From NCBI RefSeq assembly GCF_028682635.1, contig NZ_JANHLK010000036.1, positions 1 through 49,947 of the forward strand: a DNA stretch of 49,947 bases. The letters are read 5' to 3'. Positions 25,155 through 33,308 of the stretch are shown piece after piece. Made by a program: the position numbers and the translations under genes. The stretch's first letter is position 1; every line of letters starts with the position of its first letter. The notes beneath the pieces were generated by a model. The model saw only the letters and a program-made list of their open reading frames with translations, was not told the origin of the DNA and did not search any database. Origin of the DNA: Pseudomonas putida (lineage in GTDB: Bacteria; Pseudomonadota; Gammaproteobacteria; Pseudomonadales; Pseudomonadaceae).

Positions 25155-25784
25155 TTAATGGCTACTCAACAACGAAGCTGCACCGGCACCGCCGAACAGT
25201 CCGGCACTGACCCGGTTGAACCAGCTCTGGCCCTTGCCGCTACGCAAATACCGCGCAGCGCCATGGGCACCGAGGCCGTAGGCCAGCTTGCACAGCAAAT
25301 CCAGAACGGTCCAGGTGGCAATCATCACCAGCAGTTGCGGCAGGAAGGGTTGCTCGGCGCTGAGGAACTGCGGCAGGAATGCGGCGAAGAACAGGATGTC
25401 CTTCGGATTGCTGGCGCCCAGCATGAAGGCTCGCCCGAACAATGCGCGAAAGCGTGGAATCGCTGGCGCCTGAGGCACTTCGGCGCCGTGGGACGGTTGG
25501 CGCGATTGCTGCCAGCTCTGCCAGGCGAGATAGAACAGGTACAACGCGCCGACGATTTTCAATGCGCTGAACAACTGTTCCGATGCCAGCAGCAGGGCGC
25601 CCAGGCCCAGTGCCGAAGCACTCAACAGGCAGATCGAGGCAATCACGCCGCCGAGAAACGCCGGGTAGGAACGGACCAGGCCGTAATTCAAACTGTTGCT
25701 GATCATCAGCAAAGACAGTGGCCCCGGGATCAGGATCACCACCAGCGCAGCGCCGCTGAACAGCAGCCAGGTTTCCAGACTCAT
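25155..25784 (-). CDS. LysE-family amino-acid exporter
   Basis: A 209-residue inner-membrane protein with about six spans. It has the LysE/RhtB signature after the first span (VVILIPGPLSLLMISNSLNYG) and GRAFMLGASNPKDILFFAAFLPQFL in the middle. ATG 25784 is preceded by GGAGGAAAG; the frame runs further upstream without a start of similar quality. Such proteins export amino acids or small metabolites and protect against excess. It is followed by an AraC gene 64 bases downstream. The substrate is not evident. Confidence 0.9.
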   Translation of the reverse strand: MSLETWLLFSGAALVVILIPGPLSLLMISNSLNYGLVRSYPAFLGGVIASICLLSASALGLGALLLASEQLFSALKIVGALYLFYLAWQSWQQSRQPSHGAEVPQAPAIPRFRALFGRAFMLGASNPKDILFFAAFLPQFLSAEQPFLPQLLVMIATWTVLDLLCKLAYGLGAHGAARYLRSGKGQSWFNRVSAGLFGGAGAASLLSSH

Positions 25785-25855
25785 CACTTTCCTCCATTTG
25801 CACAAAAGCCTCACCCGACGGGGTGAGGCTGGTTTCAAGCGCGTCCCGCCGAGGC

Positions 25856-27205
25856 TTACAGGAAGATGAACTTGGCAATGAAGATTGCGCAGAGCACCCA
25901 CAGGCTGACGGAAATTTCCTTGTACTTGCCGGTGCCGGCCTTCAGCGCCACATAGGTGATGAAGCCCAGCGCGATGCCGTCGGCGACCGAGAAGGTCAGG
26001 GGCATCATGATTGCCGTGACGATCGCCGGAATGCTGTCGGTCGCCTCGTCCCATTCGATGTGGGCCATGCCGCCCATCATCAGCATGGCCACATAGATCA
26101 GCGCACCGGCGGTTGCGTAGGCGGGGATCATCCCGGCCAGCGGAGCGAAGAACATGGCTGCAATAAATAGCACACCTACGGTCACGGCGGTAAGACCAGT
26201 CCGACCACCTGCCGCGACGCCAGCAGCACTTTCCACGTAGCTGGTGACCGGTGGAACGCCCACTACCGCACCAAACACACTGGAGGCACTGTCAGCTTTC
26301 ATGGCGCGCGAGAGGTTTTCGATCTTGCCGTCAGCGTTCACCAGGTTGGCGCGCTGGGCCACCCCCATCAAGGTGCCGGCGGTGTCGAACATGTGCACGA
26401 AGAGGAAGGCCAGCACCACGCTGATCATGCTGACGTTGAACACGCCGGCGACGTTCATGGCCATCCAGGTCGGGGCCAGGCTCGGCGGGGCTGACATGAT
26501 GCCCTCGTAGTGCACCAGGCCCAGGCCCCAACCGGCCAGGGTCACGGTGATGATGCTGATGAGGATCGCGCCGAACACCTTGTGATAGCTGAGGATGGCG
26601 ATCATCAGGAAGCACACGGCGGCGAGCAGCGGGCCAGGCTCGCGCAGGGAACCGAGCTTGATCAAGGTCGCCGGGCTATCGACGACGATGCCCGCGGTTT
26701 TCAAGCCGATCAGCCCGAGAAACAGGCCAACGCCTGCGCCCATGGCGAAGCGCAAGCTGACCGGGATGCTGTTGAGCAGCCATTCGCGGATCCGCGAGAA
26801 GGTCAGGATCATGAACAGCACACCGGAGACGAACACCGCCCCCAACGCGGTTTCCCAGTTGTAGCCCATGGTGCCGACCACGGTGTAGGTGAAGAAAGCG
26901 TTCAGGCCCATGCCCGGCGCCAGGCCGACCGGCCAGTTGGCGTACAGCCCCATCAACAGGCAGCCCAGAGCGGCGGCAATGCAGGTGGCGACGAACGCCG
27001 CGCCATGGTCGATCCCGGCGTCGGCCATGATGTTGGGATTGACGAAGATGATGTAGGCCATGGTGATGAAGGTTGTCAGACCGGCAATCAGCTCGGTCTT
27101 CACCGTGGTGCCATGCAAGCTGAGTTTAAAGATGCGCTCCAGCCAGCCATTGCGTAGAGGCGGCGAGAGATCCAGCGTCGATGCTTCGGATTTGCGGCTT
27201 TCCAC
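25856..27205 (-). CDS. NCS2-family adenine/guanine/hypoxanthine permease (AzgA-like)
   Basis: A 449-residue membrane permease with about 13 spans that takes up purine bases by proton symport. Typical blocks are TELIAGLTTFITMAYIIFVNP near 45-65, PVGLAPGMGLNAFFTY, FVHMFDTAGTLMGVA and the AzgA-specific PPVTSYVESAAGVAAGGRTG. The start is the GTG at 27205, with GAGGAG nine bases upstream and a residue count that fits the family; the frame runs open for about 100 more residues that look non-coding. An AACAATAA motif (27228-27235, minus strand) and a TTTGTATACAAA palindrome (27335-27346) lie in the upstream region. Confidence 0.93.
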   Translation of the reverse strand: MESRKSEASTLDLSPPLRNGWLERIFKLSLHGTTVKTELIAGLTTFITMAYIIFVNPNIMADAGIDHGAAFVATCIAAALGCLLMGLYANWPVGLAPGMGLNAFFTYTVVGTMGYNWETALGAVFVSGVLFMILTFSRIREWLLNSIPVSLRFAMGAGVGLFLGLIGLKTAGIVVDSPATLIKLGSLREPGPLLAAVCFLMIAILSYHKVFGAILISIITVTLAGWGLGLVHYEGIMSAPPSLAPTWMAMNVAGVFNVSMISVVLAFLFVHMFDTAGTLMGVAQRANLVNADGKIENLSRAMKADSASSVFGAVVGVPPVTSYVESAAGVAAGGRTGLTAVTVGVLFIAAMFFAPLAGMIPAYATAGALIYVAMLMMGGMAHIEWDEATDSIPAIVTAIMMPLTFSVADGIALGFITYVALKAGTGKYKEISVSLWVLCAIFIAKFIFL

Positions 27206-27227
27206 AGCGAGGTACTCCTCAAGAGTT

Positions 27228-27235
27228 TTATTGTT
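27228..27235 (-). promoter_or_regulatory. CA motif upstream of the purine permease ribosome site
   Basis: On the minus strand AACAATAA, within AATAACAATAAAAC, fits AAnAAnAA and lies about ten bases before GAGGAG. It is a candidate Hfq/Crc site. Confidence 0.5.
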
Positions 27236-27334
27236 ATTTCCAGGGCCGGACCCATGAGGGTGGCAGCGGCCCTTTGAGGCACTTGCGAATTTGTTGACCG
27301 ATAGGTCAGGAACTCGCACGAAGTGGATTATGCT

Positions 27335-27346
27335 TTTGTATACAAA
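27335..27346. promoter_or_regulatory. 12-base perfect palindrome, candidate operator of the purine permease
   Basis: TTTGTATACAAA lies 130 bases before the permease start in an AT-rich stretch. Palindromes with a TTGTATACAA core are typical of GntR-type repressors. No regulator gene for it lies in the window. Confidence 0.5.
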
Positions 27347-27418
27347 TAAAGCAAATAATGTTTTTGGTTTTGTCGACGAAAAGTTTGGCAATAGGGATAT
27401 ATCGCCTTCGTGGGCCTC

Positions 27419-27490
27419 ATCGCCAGCAGGCTGGCTCCCACAGATTTTGTGTACACCACAGATCACTGTGGGAGCCAGCCTGCTGGCGAT
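27419..27490. repeat. REPIN, GCCAGCAGGCTGGC family
   Basis: Two 24-base arms (27419-27442 and 27467-27490) are exact inverted copies, each with a GCCAGCAGGCTGGC-type core, separated by 24 unrelated bases. The same arms occur at 29262-29334. It lies between the permease promoter and the MarR gene. Confidence 0.92.
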
Positions 27491-27503
27491 AGGGGCAGAA
27501 CAG

Positions 27504-27950
27504 TCAATCAACAACAGCCTGACTTTTCCCAAGCGCCAGATTCACCGCCAACCACCCATTCACCGCCGACTCCCCAGCCTCGGCAAACACCCGCTCAAGC
27601 AATTTCACCTGCTCACGCCGCAGCGCCTGCTCAAACCGCGCACCCTCGGCGGTCAATTCCAGCAGCCGCTTACGCTTGTCCATCTCGGATGCCACGCTGT
27701 CCACCAAATGCATTTCCAGGAGTTGGCGCAACGGCATGTTCAACGCCTGCTTGCTCACGCCCAGCAACGCCAGCAACTCCTTGACGCTCAGGTTCGGGTA
27801 ACGGGCAATGAAAAACACGATGCGTTGATGCACCCGACTCAAGCCGCGCCGCTCGAGCATTTCATCGGCCTTGGCGGTAAAGGCCTGGTAACCGAAGAAA
27901 AACGCTTCCATGGCCTGCTGTTGGGAAATCGGGTTTTTAAGGTCAATCAT
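27504..27950 (-). CDS. MarR-family transcriptional regulator
   Basis: A 148-residue winged-helix repressor. The DNA-binding core has RVHQRIVFFIARYPNLSVKELLALLGVSKQALNMPLRQLLEMHLVD with the following wing (SEMDKRKRLLELTAEG). ATG 27950 lies inside its own GTCAA-N5-TTGAC dyad. It diverges from an aminotransferase gene 82 bases away, and two matching dyads in the gap suggest it controls both itself and the enzyme. Effector unknown. Confidence 0.92.
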   Translation of the reverse strand: MIDLKNPISQQQAMEAFFFGYQAFTAKADEMLERRGLSRVHQRIVFFIARYPNLSVKELLALLGVSKQALNMPLRQLLEMHLVDSVASEMDKRKRLLELTAEGARFEQALRREQVKLLERVFAEAGESAVNGWLAVNLALGKSQAVVD

Positions 27951-27956
27951 GTTGAC
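27942..27956. promoter_or_regulatory. MarR operator 1, over the marR start codon
   Basis: GTCAA-TCATG-TTGAC, a 5-bp dyad with 5-base spacer. Its centre (27949) is 42 bases, four helical turns, from operator 2. It overlaps the regulator's ATG and the -35 of the aminotransferase promoter proposed at 27952-27981. Confidence 0.65.
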
Positions 27957-27981
27957 GTATCCGCTCGGGCTGTCGTAATTT
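27952..27981 (+). promoter_or_regulatory. proposed sigma-70 promoter of the aminotransferase gene
   Basis: TTGACG (27952-27957) and TAATTT (27976-27981) are 18 bases apart. Transcription would start near 27988, inside operator 2. The -10 is an imperfect match. Confidence 0.4.
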
Positions 27982-27982
27982 C

Positions 27983-27999
27983 AGTCAACAAGTTTGACT
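27983..27999. promoter_or_regulatory. MarR operator 2
   Basis: AGTCAA-CAAGT-TTGACT, a 6-bp dyad with the same GTCAA-N5-TTGAC core as operator 1. Two sites of one design in an 82-base divergent gap make random occurrence unlikely. Confidence 0.68.
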
Positions 28000-28032
28000 T
28001 ATTTTCCCCTGGCCTCGCTACCGGTGACTCCC

Positions 28033-29199
28033 ATGGCTTTTTCCGAACGTGTCTCGCGCCTTAAAAGTTCCTTGATCCGTGAAATCCTCGCGGCCGCCCA
28101 GCGTCCGCAGGTGATGTCGTTCGCCGGAGGCTTGCCGGCCGAAGCCATGCTGCCGAAAGTCGACTGGGACCAGATGCCGGTGTCCATGGGCCAATACGGC
28201 ATGAGTGAAGGCGAACCGGCCTTGCGCGAAGCCCTGGCGGCACAGGCGCGCGCGTTGGGTGTGCCATGCGAGGCGAATCAGGTCTTGGTGGTCAGTGGCT
28301 CCCAGCAAACCCTCGACCTGGCCGCCAAGCTGTATATCGACAAAGGCACCGAGATTCTGCTCGAGGCACCGACCTACCTGGCGGCGCTGCAGAGCTTCCA
28401 GCTGTTCGGAGCCCATTGCCTCACCGTGCCGCTGCAAGCCGATGGCCCGGACCTGGCGCAACTGCGCGCGCGCCTGGAAACACATCGCCCGGCGTTCATC
28501 TACCTGATCCCGACGTTCCAAAATCCATCGGCGGTGCGTTACAGCGAAGCCAAGCGCGAGGCGGTCGCGGCATTGCTGGATGAGTTTGGCGTGACCCTGA
28601 TCGAAGACGAGCCTTACCGTGAGTTGACCTTCGATGGCGGCAGCGCCCAACCGATTGCCGGTCGCCTGAAGAAAGCCAGTTGGATCTACACCGGCACCGT
28701 GTCGAAAACCTTGCTGCCGGGCCTGCGCGTCGGCTATCTGATCGCCAGTCCAGACCTGTTCCCGCACCTGTTGAAGCTCAAGCAATCGGCGGACCTGCAC
28801 ACCAATCGGGTCGGCCAGTGGCAGGCGCTGCAATGGCTCGGCAGCGAGCCCTATCAGCAGCACTTGAGTGAATTGCGGGGATTTTACCGGGAGCGCCGCG
28901 ACGCATTCCAGGCGGCGCTGCAAAGGCATTTTGCCGATCTGGCGGATTGGAACGTTCCTCAGGGCGGGCTGTTTTTCTGGCTGACGCTCAAGCAACCGCT
29001 GGACACCCGGACGTTGCTCAATGCGGCGCTGGCCAATGACGTGGCGTTCATGCCGGGTGAGCCGTTCTTCCCTGAGCCGGACAATCATCACGGGCATCTG
29101 CGGCTCAACTTCAGCCACATTGATCCGGTGCGGCTGGAGGAGGGGATAAAGCGATTGGCGGCGGTGGTGCGGCAGGCGCGGGCCATGCAAGCGGCCTGA
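28033..29199 (+). CDS. PLP-dependent aminotransferase, class I/II (2-aminoadipate/LysN-like)
   Basis: A 388-residue fold-type I enzyme. Signatures are FAGGLPAEAMLP near the N-terminus, QVLVVSGSQQTLDLAAKLY, LIPTFQNPSAVRYS, VTLIEDEPYRELTF and the PLP lysine Lys225 in TGTVSKTLLPGLRVGYL. Substrate could be an aromatic, branched or 2-aminoadipate type amino acid. ATG 28033 begins the conserved part; no good ribosome site precedes it, and the in-frame TTG 27994 lies inside a repressor operator. It is divergent from a MarR gene, the probable regulator, and is followed by a terminator. Confidence 0.9.
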   Translation: MAFSERVSRLKSSLIREILAAAQRPQVMSFAGGLPAEAMLPKVDWDQMPVSMGQYGMSEGEPALREALAAQARALGVPCEANQVLVVSGSQQTLDLAAKLYIDKGTEILLEAPTYLAALQSFQLFGAHCLTVPLQADGPDLAQLRARLETHRPAFIYLIPTFQNPSAVRYSEAKREAVAALLDEFGVTLIEDEPYRELTFDGGSAQPIAGRLKKASWIYTGTVSKTLLPGLRVGYLIASPDLFPHLLKLKQSADLHTNRVGQWQALQWLGSEPYQQHLSELRGFYRERRDAFQAALQRHFADLADWNVPQGGLFFWLTLKQPLDTRTLLNAALANDVAFMPGEPFFPEPDNHHGHLRLNFSHIDPVRLEEGIKRLAAVVRQARAMQAA

Positions 29200-29206
29200 A
29201 GAAAAA

Positions 29207-29230
29207 AACCGGCTCAATGGCCGGTTCTTT
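29207..29230 (+). terminator. intrinsic terminator after the aminotransferase gene
   Basis: AACCGGC and GCCGGTT form a 7-bp stem with a six-base loop and a short CTTT tail. A run of A on the left side allows action in the other direction too. Confidence 0.8.
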
Positions 29231-29261
29231 GTCTGGAGTTTGTGGCGGTTGTACCGGCCTC

Positions 29262-29334
29262 ATCGCCAGCAGGCTGGCTCCCACAGGGGATTTGTGGTGT
29301 TCACAAAACCTGTGGGAGCCAGCCTGCTGGCGAT
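29262..29334. repeat. REPIN, GCCAGCAGGCTGGC family
   Basis: Inverted 24-base arms at 29262-29285 and 29311-29334, the same as those at 27419-27490, around 25 bases of spacer that itself holds a TTTGTG/CACAAA pair. It lies between convergent genes. Confidence 0.92.
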
Positions 29335-29361
29335 AGGGCCGTCAATCACACCCCAAATACA

Positions 29362-29733
29362 TCAGGCTGCAGCAAACCGCTTGTCCAGATAATCAATGAT
29401 CACCTTGGACTCATACATCCAGGTCGTCTGCCCATTCTCTACGATTCGCAGGCACGGCACCTTGATCTTGCCACCTTGCTCGAGCAGGGTCTGGCGATCC
29501 GTTTCGCTGTTCTTCGCATCACGCAAGGCCACCGGTACGTTCAGGCGACGCAGGGTGCGGCGGGTTTTCACGCAGAACGGGCAGGCATGGAACTGATACA
29601 GGGTCAGGTCCTTGGCGGCGGCTTCGACCTGGGCCTGGGCAGCGGCAGGGCGCTGCTTCTTGCCGGGACGGGTGATGAAGTCGATGAAGATGATCAGTTG
29701 GCCAAGGCCGACACGAAGCGCTTTTACGAACAC
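29362..29733 (-). CDS. membrane-anchored glutaredoxin-like protein
   Basis: A 123-residue thiol-redox protein. Residues 1-22 form a hydrophobic anchor (ALRVGLGQLIIFIDFIT). A basic/Ala-rich linker follows, then a glutaredoxin/GST-N domain with the active site Cys51-Pro-Phe-Cys54 and KVPCLRIVENGQTTWMYES, whose cis-proline and YES match GST-like glutathione binding. It starts at GTG 29733 with GAGG seven bases upstream. It is downstream of folE on the same strand but behind a terminator, so it needs its own promoter. Confidence 0.88.
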   Translation of the reverse strand: MFVKALRVGLGQLIIFIDFITRPGKKQRPAAAQAQVEAAAKDLTLYQFHACPFCVKTRRTLRRLNVPVALRDAKNSETDRQTLLEQGGKIKVPCLRIVENGQTTWMYESKVIIDYLDKRFAAA

Positions 29734-29793
29734 GTTGAAGCCTCACGGTGCTATTGGAGAAAGGCGCGCAGCTTACCTGATTTTTCCCGGACG

Positions 29794-29820
29794 AAAAAAA
29801 ACCGGCGATGAATGCCGGTT
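29794..29820 (-). terminator. intrinsic terminator of folE
   Basis: On the minus strand AACCGGC-ATTCATC-GCCGGTT followed by eight T, 17 bases after the folE stop. Confidence 0.93.
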
Positions 29821-29836
29821 CTCTTCGTGGGGCGAA

Positions 29837-30382
29837 TTACTTGATCAGGCTGAGAAATTCGCTGCGAGTCGCGGCGTTCTCACGGAACTCGCCCAGCATC
29901 ACCGAGGTGATCATCGACGAATTCTGCTTTTCCACACCGCGCATCATCATGCACATGTGCTTGGCCTCGATCACCACGGCAACGCCCAGGGCGCCGGTAA
30001 CCTGCTGGACGGCATCGGCAATCTGGCGGCTGAGGTTTTCCTGGATCTGCAGGCGGCGGGCGTACATATCGACGATCCGCGCGACTTTCGACAAGCCCAA
30101 TACTTTGCCACTCGGGATGTAGGCCACGTGGGCCTTGCCGATGAACGGCAGCAGGTGGTGTTCGCACAACGAGTACAACTCGATGTCCTTGACCAGCACC
30201 ATTTCGCTGTTGTCGGAGCTGAAGAGGGCACCGTTGGTGACTTCTTCCAGCGTCTGTTCATAACCGCGGCAGAGGTACTGCATGGCTTTGGCGGCACGTT
30301 TTGGCGTGTCGAGCAGGCCCTCGCGGGAGGGATCCTCGCCCAGTTGGCCAAGGATCGCGGTGTAATTCTGTTCCAGGGACAT
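29837..30382 (-). CDS. folE: GTP cyclohydrolase I (type IA)
   Basis: Converts GTP to dihydroneopterin triphosphate, the first step to folate. The 181-residue protein has the zinc ligands Cys73, His76 (SLCEHHLLPF) and Cys144 (EAKHMCMMMRGVEK), plus GKVLGLSKVARIVDMYARRLQIQENLSRQIA for GTP binding and subunit contact. Length is typical of the short proteobacterial form. It is followed by a strong terminator. A paralogue elsewhere in the genome is likely, as P. aeruginosa has two; this position corresponds, from memory, to its second copy. Confidence 0.96.
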   Translation of the reverse strand: MSLEQNYTAILGQLGEDPSREGLLDTPKRAAKAMQYLCRGYEQTLEEVTNGALFSSDNSEMVLVKDIELYSLCEHHLLPFIGKAHVAYIPSGKVLGLSKVARIVDMYARRLQIQENLSRQIADAVQQVTGALGVAVVIEAKHMCMMMRGVEKQNSSMITSVMLGEFRENAATRSEFLSLIK

Positions 30383-30459
30383 GAAACTACCTGTGGGATT
30401 TTACGCAAAGGGCAAGGGTACGGTGACGGACACGACGCTGCAAGCGTGAAGCATCAGCT

Positions 30460-31017
30460 TTACTCGTCGCGGCCTTCCATCATGGTTCGTTTGAGCATCA
30501 CATAAACAGCGCCCGCACCGCCATGTTTGGGCTGGCACGAGGTGAAACCAAGTACCTGCGAATGCTGGCGCAGCCAGGTATTGACGTGGCTTTTGATCAT
30601 CGGCCGCTTGCCGTCCAGGCGCACGGCCTTGCCGTGGGTGACGCGCACGCAGCGGATTTCGAACTTGGTCGCTTCAGCCAGGAAGGCCCAGAGGGTTTCC
30701 CGGGCCTTTTCCACGTTCATGCCGTGCAGGTCAAGGCTGCCTTCGAACGGAATCTGCCCGATCTTGAGCTTGCGCATCTGGCTTTCCTGCACACCGTCGC
30801 GGGCCCACATCAGCTCGTCTTCCGGGCCGACGTCGATGACGAACTGGTCGGACAGCCCGTCAACGGTGGTGGCATCGGTACGCACGGTGGCGGCCTGGCG
30901 CAATTTTGCGATCTGCGCGCGGTCAGCCTTGGGTTTGCCGGTTTCGGCGCGATCGTGCTTGATCGGCTTGACGCCTTGGATCGCACTTTTGAACAGGGAA
31001 AAATCGTCGTCTTGCAT
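30460..31017 (-). CDS. Smr-domain protein (DNA/RNA endonuclease-like)
   Basis: A 185-residue protein with a charged N-terminal half and a C-terminal Smr domain at about 93-178. The Smr signatures are LDLHGM (95-100), RVTHGKAV (125-132) and HGGAGAVYVMLKR (165-177). Homologues such as E. coli SmrA/SmrB nick DNA or cleave mRNA on stalled ribosomes; which applies here cannot be told. It is upstream of folE on the same strand in a conserved gene order. Confidence 0.92.
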   Translation of the reverse strand: MQDDDFSLFKSAIQGVKPIKHDRAETGKPKADRAQIAKLRQAATVRTDATTVDGLSDQFVIDVGPEDELMWARDGVQESQMRKLKIGQIPFEGSLDLHGMNVEKARETLWAFLAEATKFEIRCVRVTHGKAVRLDGKRPMIKSHVNTWLRQHSQVLGFTSCQPKHGGAGAVYVMLKRTMMEGRDE

Positions 31018-31104
31018 GTCAGCCTCCGCGAAGGGCGGCCAGTTTACCCAACTCGAAGGGAATCGGGCGTGAGAAAACGCGCGGCAGCGGGCGACGATGT
31101 GCGC

Positions 31105-31425
31105 TTAGTCGTGTTTTTTCATCAGGTGTGGGGACATGTTCAGCGCGTTCGACTGCCGTGAACGGCGGCGGCAGCGGCGCCACAGCCACACGCCCAGGTA
31201 CAGCACGAACAGGCCGATGACCAGGATCACTGCCGCCCCCGCGCGGTTGCTGTTCAACTCGCCCAGGGCGGGCATGTGACCGAACAGGGCGGCGGCACCT
31301 GCCATCGCCAGCAGCACGCCACAGGTCGCCAGCAAGGCGGCAAAGGCCGCGCCGAATCGAAAACGCCAGTTGCTTTGGCCTTTGGGCCGCAAGCGGCGAG
31401 CGTCAAAACCATCGGATAACTTCAT
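31105..31425 (-). CDS. small membrane protein of unknown function
   Basis: A 106-residue protein with two membrane spans at about 27-50 and 65-85 (AAFAALLATCGVLLAMAGAAALF, AGAAVILVIGLFVLYLGVWLW) and a basic tail (RRCRRRSRQS). ATG 31425 is chosen because GAGG is nine bases upstream; a TTG 15 bases earlier has none. I do not recognise the family. Its place between smr and the isochorismatase-like gene seems conserved in Pseudomonas. Confidence 0.8.
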   Translation of the reverse strand: MKLSDGFDARRLRPKGQSNWRFRFGAAFAALLATCGVLLAMAGAAALFGHMPALGELNSNRAGAAVILVIGLFVLYLGVWLWRRCRRRSRQSNALNMSPHLMKKHD

Positions 31426-31555
31426 TCCGACCTTCCTCAATGGGTATCGGCCCTTCGACCGGAAGTTGACCGGGATGTTCCTGAGGCTAAGACATTTACG
31501 GCGAACGAGAGGCTTTTGCGGATGAGCGGCGGCCTGCGCCGCCCATGAACCCTGC

Positions 31556-32146
31556 TCAGACCAGGTCGTTGGTCAGGGCGAGGGCGGCAAAGTTGTCCGC
31601 CATGATCGCCATTTCGGTCTGCTGCACATGCTCGGCGCTCAGCACGCCGCCCTTGTACGGCAGATCGCGGGTGGCGCAGGCGTCTTCCACCAGGGTGCAG
31701 CGGAAACCCAGGTTCTTCGCCGCCCGCACGGTGGTGCTGACACTGGAATGGCTCATGAAGCCGCACACCACCAGGTCCACCGAGCCCAGTTCTTCCAGGC
31801 GTTTTTTCAGGTCCGTGCCATGGAAGGCACTGGGCAGGATCTTCTCGATCTTGATTTCGCCGGCCAGCGGCTCCAGCCCCGGGATGAACTGGCCACGCTC
31901 GCCGCGGGGGTCGAACAGCCCACCGACGGTGCCGAGATGGCTGACATGCACGATGGGCCGGCCGGCCGCACGGGCAGCCGTCACCAATTGCTTGATGTTC
32001 GCGACAGCCGCATCCATGCCGCTCAGGGCCAGGGGGCCGCTGAGGTATTCTTTCTGGGCATCGATGATGATCAGGGTCGCATGACTCAGTTTGGCTGCTG
32101 CGTAACCGCGGCCGCTGAGTTGAAACATCGTTTGTGGAACGGACAT
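31556..32146 (-). CDS. isochorismatase-family hydrolase with Ser in place of the catalytic Cys
   Basis: A 196-residue cysteine-hydrolase-fold protein (YcaC/isochorismatase group). Asp29 in LIIIDAQKEY and Lys102 in EKILPSAFHGTDL match the Asp and Lys of the catalytic triad. The third position, in VVCGFMSHSSVSTTVRAA, is Ser135, where most relatives have Cys (FMTHMCVST). The codon is AGT. Start ATG 32146 has AAGGAG upstream. Either the enzyme acts without a thiol, as isochorismatases like PhzD do, or it is inactive. The gene stands next to prmB, divergently. Confidence 0.88.
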   Translation of the reverse strand: MSVPQTMFQLSGRGYAAAKLSHATLIIIDAQKEYLSGPLALSGMDAAVANIKQLVTAARAAGRPIVHVSHLGTVGGLFDPRGERGQFIPGLEPLAGEIKIEKILPSAFHGTDLKKRLEELGSVDLVVCGFMSHSSVSTTVRAAKNLGFRCTLVEDACATRDLPYKGGVLSAEHVQQTEMAIMADNFAALALTNDLV

Positions 32147-32326
32147 TCTGGGGCTCCTTCGAGTGGGGCTTTTGCGACATTGTCCTCTGGCTGAGCGCTT
32201 CTGTGAATCGCTACCATCGTAGGCACCGTCGTTACTGGCGTGCAGCGTTGTCAAGTATGACGTTTTGTTCAAGGGTGGGTGAGAAAACCAGAAGTTTCCT
32301 ACATTTGCCCCGGTATTTTTCCTGCG

Positions 32327-32355
32327 TTGTCGAGACGACGTTTGACTGGTAGAAT
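32327..32355 (+). promoter_or_regulatory. sigma-70 promoter of prmB
   Basis: TTGTCG (32327-32332) and TAGAAT (32350-32355) are exactly 17 bases apart, 30 bases before the GTG start, with GGAG at 32373-32376. Confidence 0.7.
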
Positions 32356-32385
32356 CGCCCGTCGATTTTTCTGGAGTTTACCGTC

Positions 32386-33294
32386 GTGATCACTTCCCGC
32401 CTTCGTACCCTGCGTGACCATATCCGTTGGGCCGTCAGCCGCTTCCATGGGGAGGATCTGTTTTTCGGCCATGGGACCGACAACGCCTGGGACGAAGCCC
32501 GTCAACTGGTGTTGGGTGCGCTGCACCTGCCGTGGGAAATCGCCGACAGTTACCTGGACTGCAATCTGGAAGAAGACGAAGTGGCCCACCTGCAGCACCT
32601 GCTCCAGCGCCGCATCGAAGAACGCGTGCCAACCGCTTACCTGCTGGGTGAAGCCTGGTTCTGCGGCCTGTCGTTCATTGTCGATGAGCGCGTGCTGATC
32701 CCGCGTTCGCCGATCGGCGAACTGATCGAAAACCGTTTCACGCCATGGCTGGGCACTGAGCCGGCGCGGATTCTCGACCTGTGCACCGGCTCCGGCTGCA
32801 TCGGTATTGCCTGCGCCTATGAGTTCCAGAGCGCAGAAGTGGTGCTGGCCGACCTGTCGTTCGAAGCGCTCGAAGTGGCAAACCAGAACATCGAGCGCCA
32901 CGGCGTCGACCAGCGTGTCTACACGGTGCAGGGCGATGGCTTCGATGGCTTGCCGGGGCAGCGTTTCGACCTGATCGTGTCGAACCCGCCGTACGTGGAC
33001 GCCGAGGATTTCGCCGACATGCCGGACGAATACCAGCACGAACCGGAACTGGGCCTGGCCTGCGGCGATGACGGTTTGAACCTGGTGCGGCGCATGCTGG
33101 CCGAGGCCGCGGACCACCTGACCGAGAAGGGCTTGCTGATTGTCGAAGTGGGCAACAGCCAGGTGCATGTCGAGGCGTTGTACCCGCAAGTCGATTTCGC
33201 CTGGCTGGAATTCGAGCGCGGCGGGCATGGCGTGTTCATGTTGACGGCCGAGCAGTGCCGCGAGCATCAGGCATTATTCGCGTCCCGCGTCTAA
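32386..33294 (+). CDS. prmB: ribosomal protein L3 N5-glutamine methyltransferase
   Basis: Methylates a glutamine of ribosomal protein L3 during 50S assembly, using S-adenosylmethionine. The 302-residue protein has the SAM motif DLCTGSGCIGIA (131-142) and the glutamine-binding NPPY (200-203), preceded by the PrmB-type helical N-terminus and LGEAWFCGLSFIVDERVLIPRSPI. The start is GTG 32386, nine bases after GGAG. Length and motif spacing are normal. It stands alone on the plus strand. Confidence 0.95.
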   Translation: MITSRLRTLRDHIRWAVSRFHGEDLFFGHGTDNAWDEARQLVLGALHLPWEIADSYLDCNLEEDEVAHLQHLLQRRIEERVPTAYLLGEAWFCGLSFIVDERVLIPRSPIGELIENRFTPWLGTEPARILDLCTGSGCIGIACAYEFQSAEVVLADLSFEALEVANQNIERHGVDQRVYTVQGDGFDGLPGQRFDLIVSNPPYVDAEDFADMPDEYQHEPELGLACGDDGLNLVRRMLAEAADHLTEKGLLIVEVGNSQVHVEALYPQVDFAWLEFERGGHGVFMLTAEQCREHQALFASRV

Positions 33295-33308
33295 TTCCTT
33301 GAAACCCT

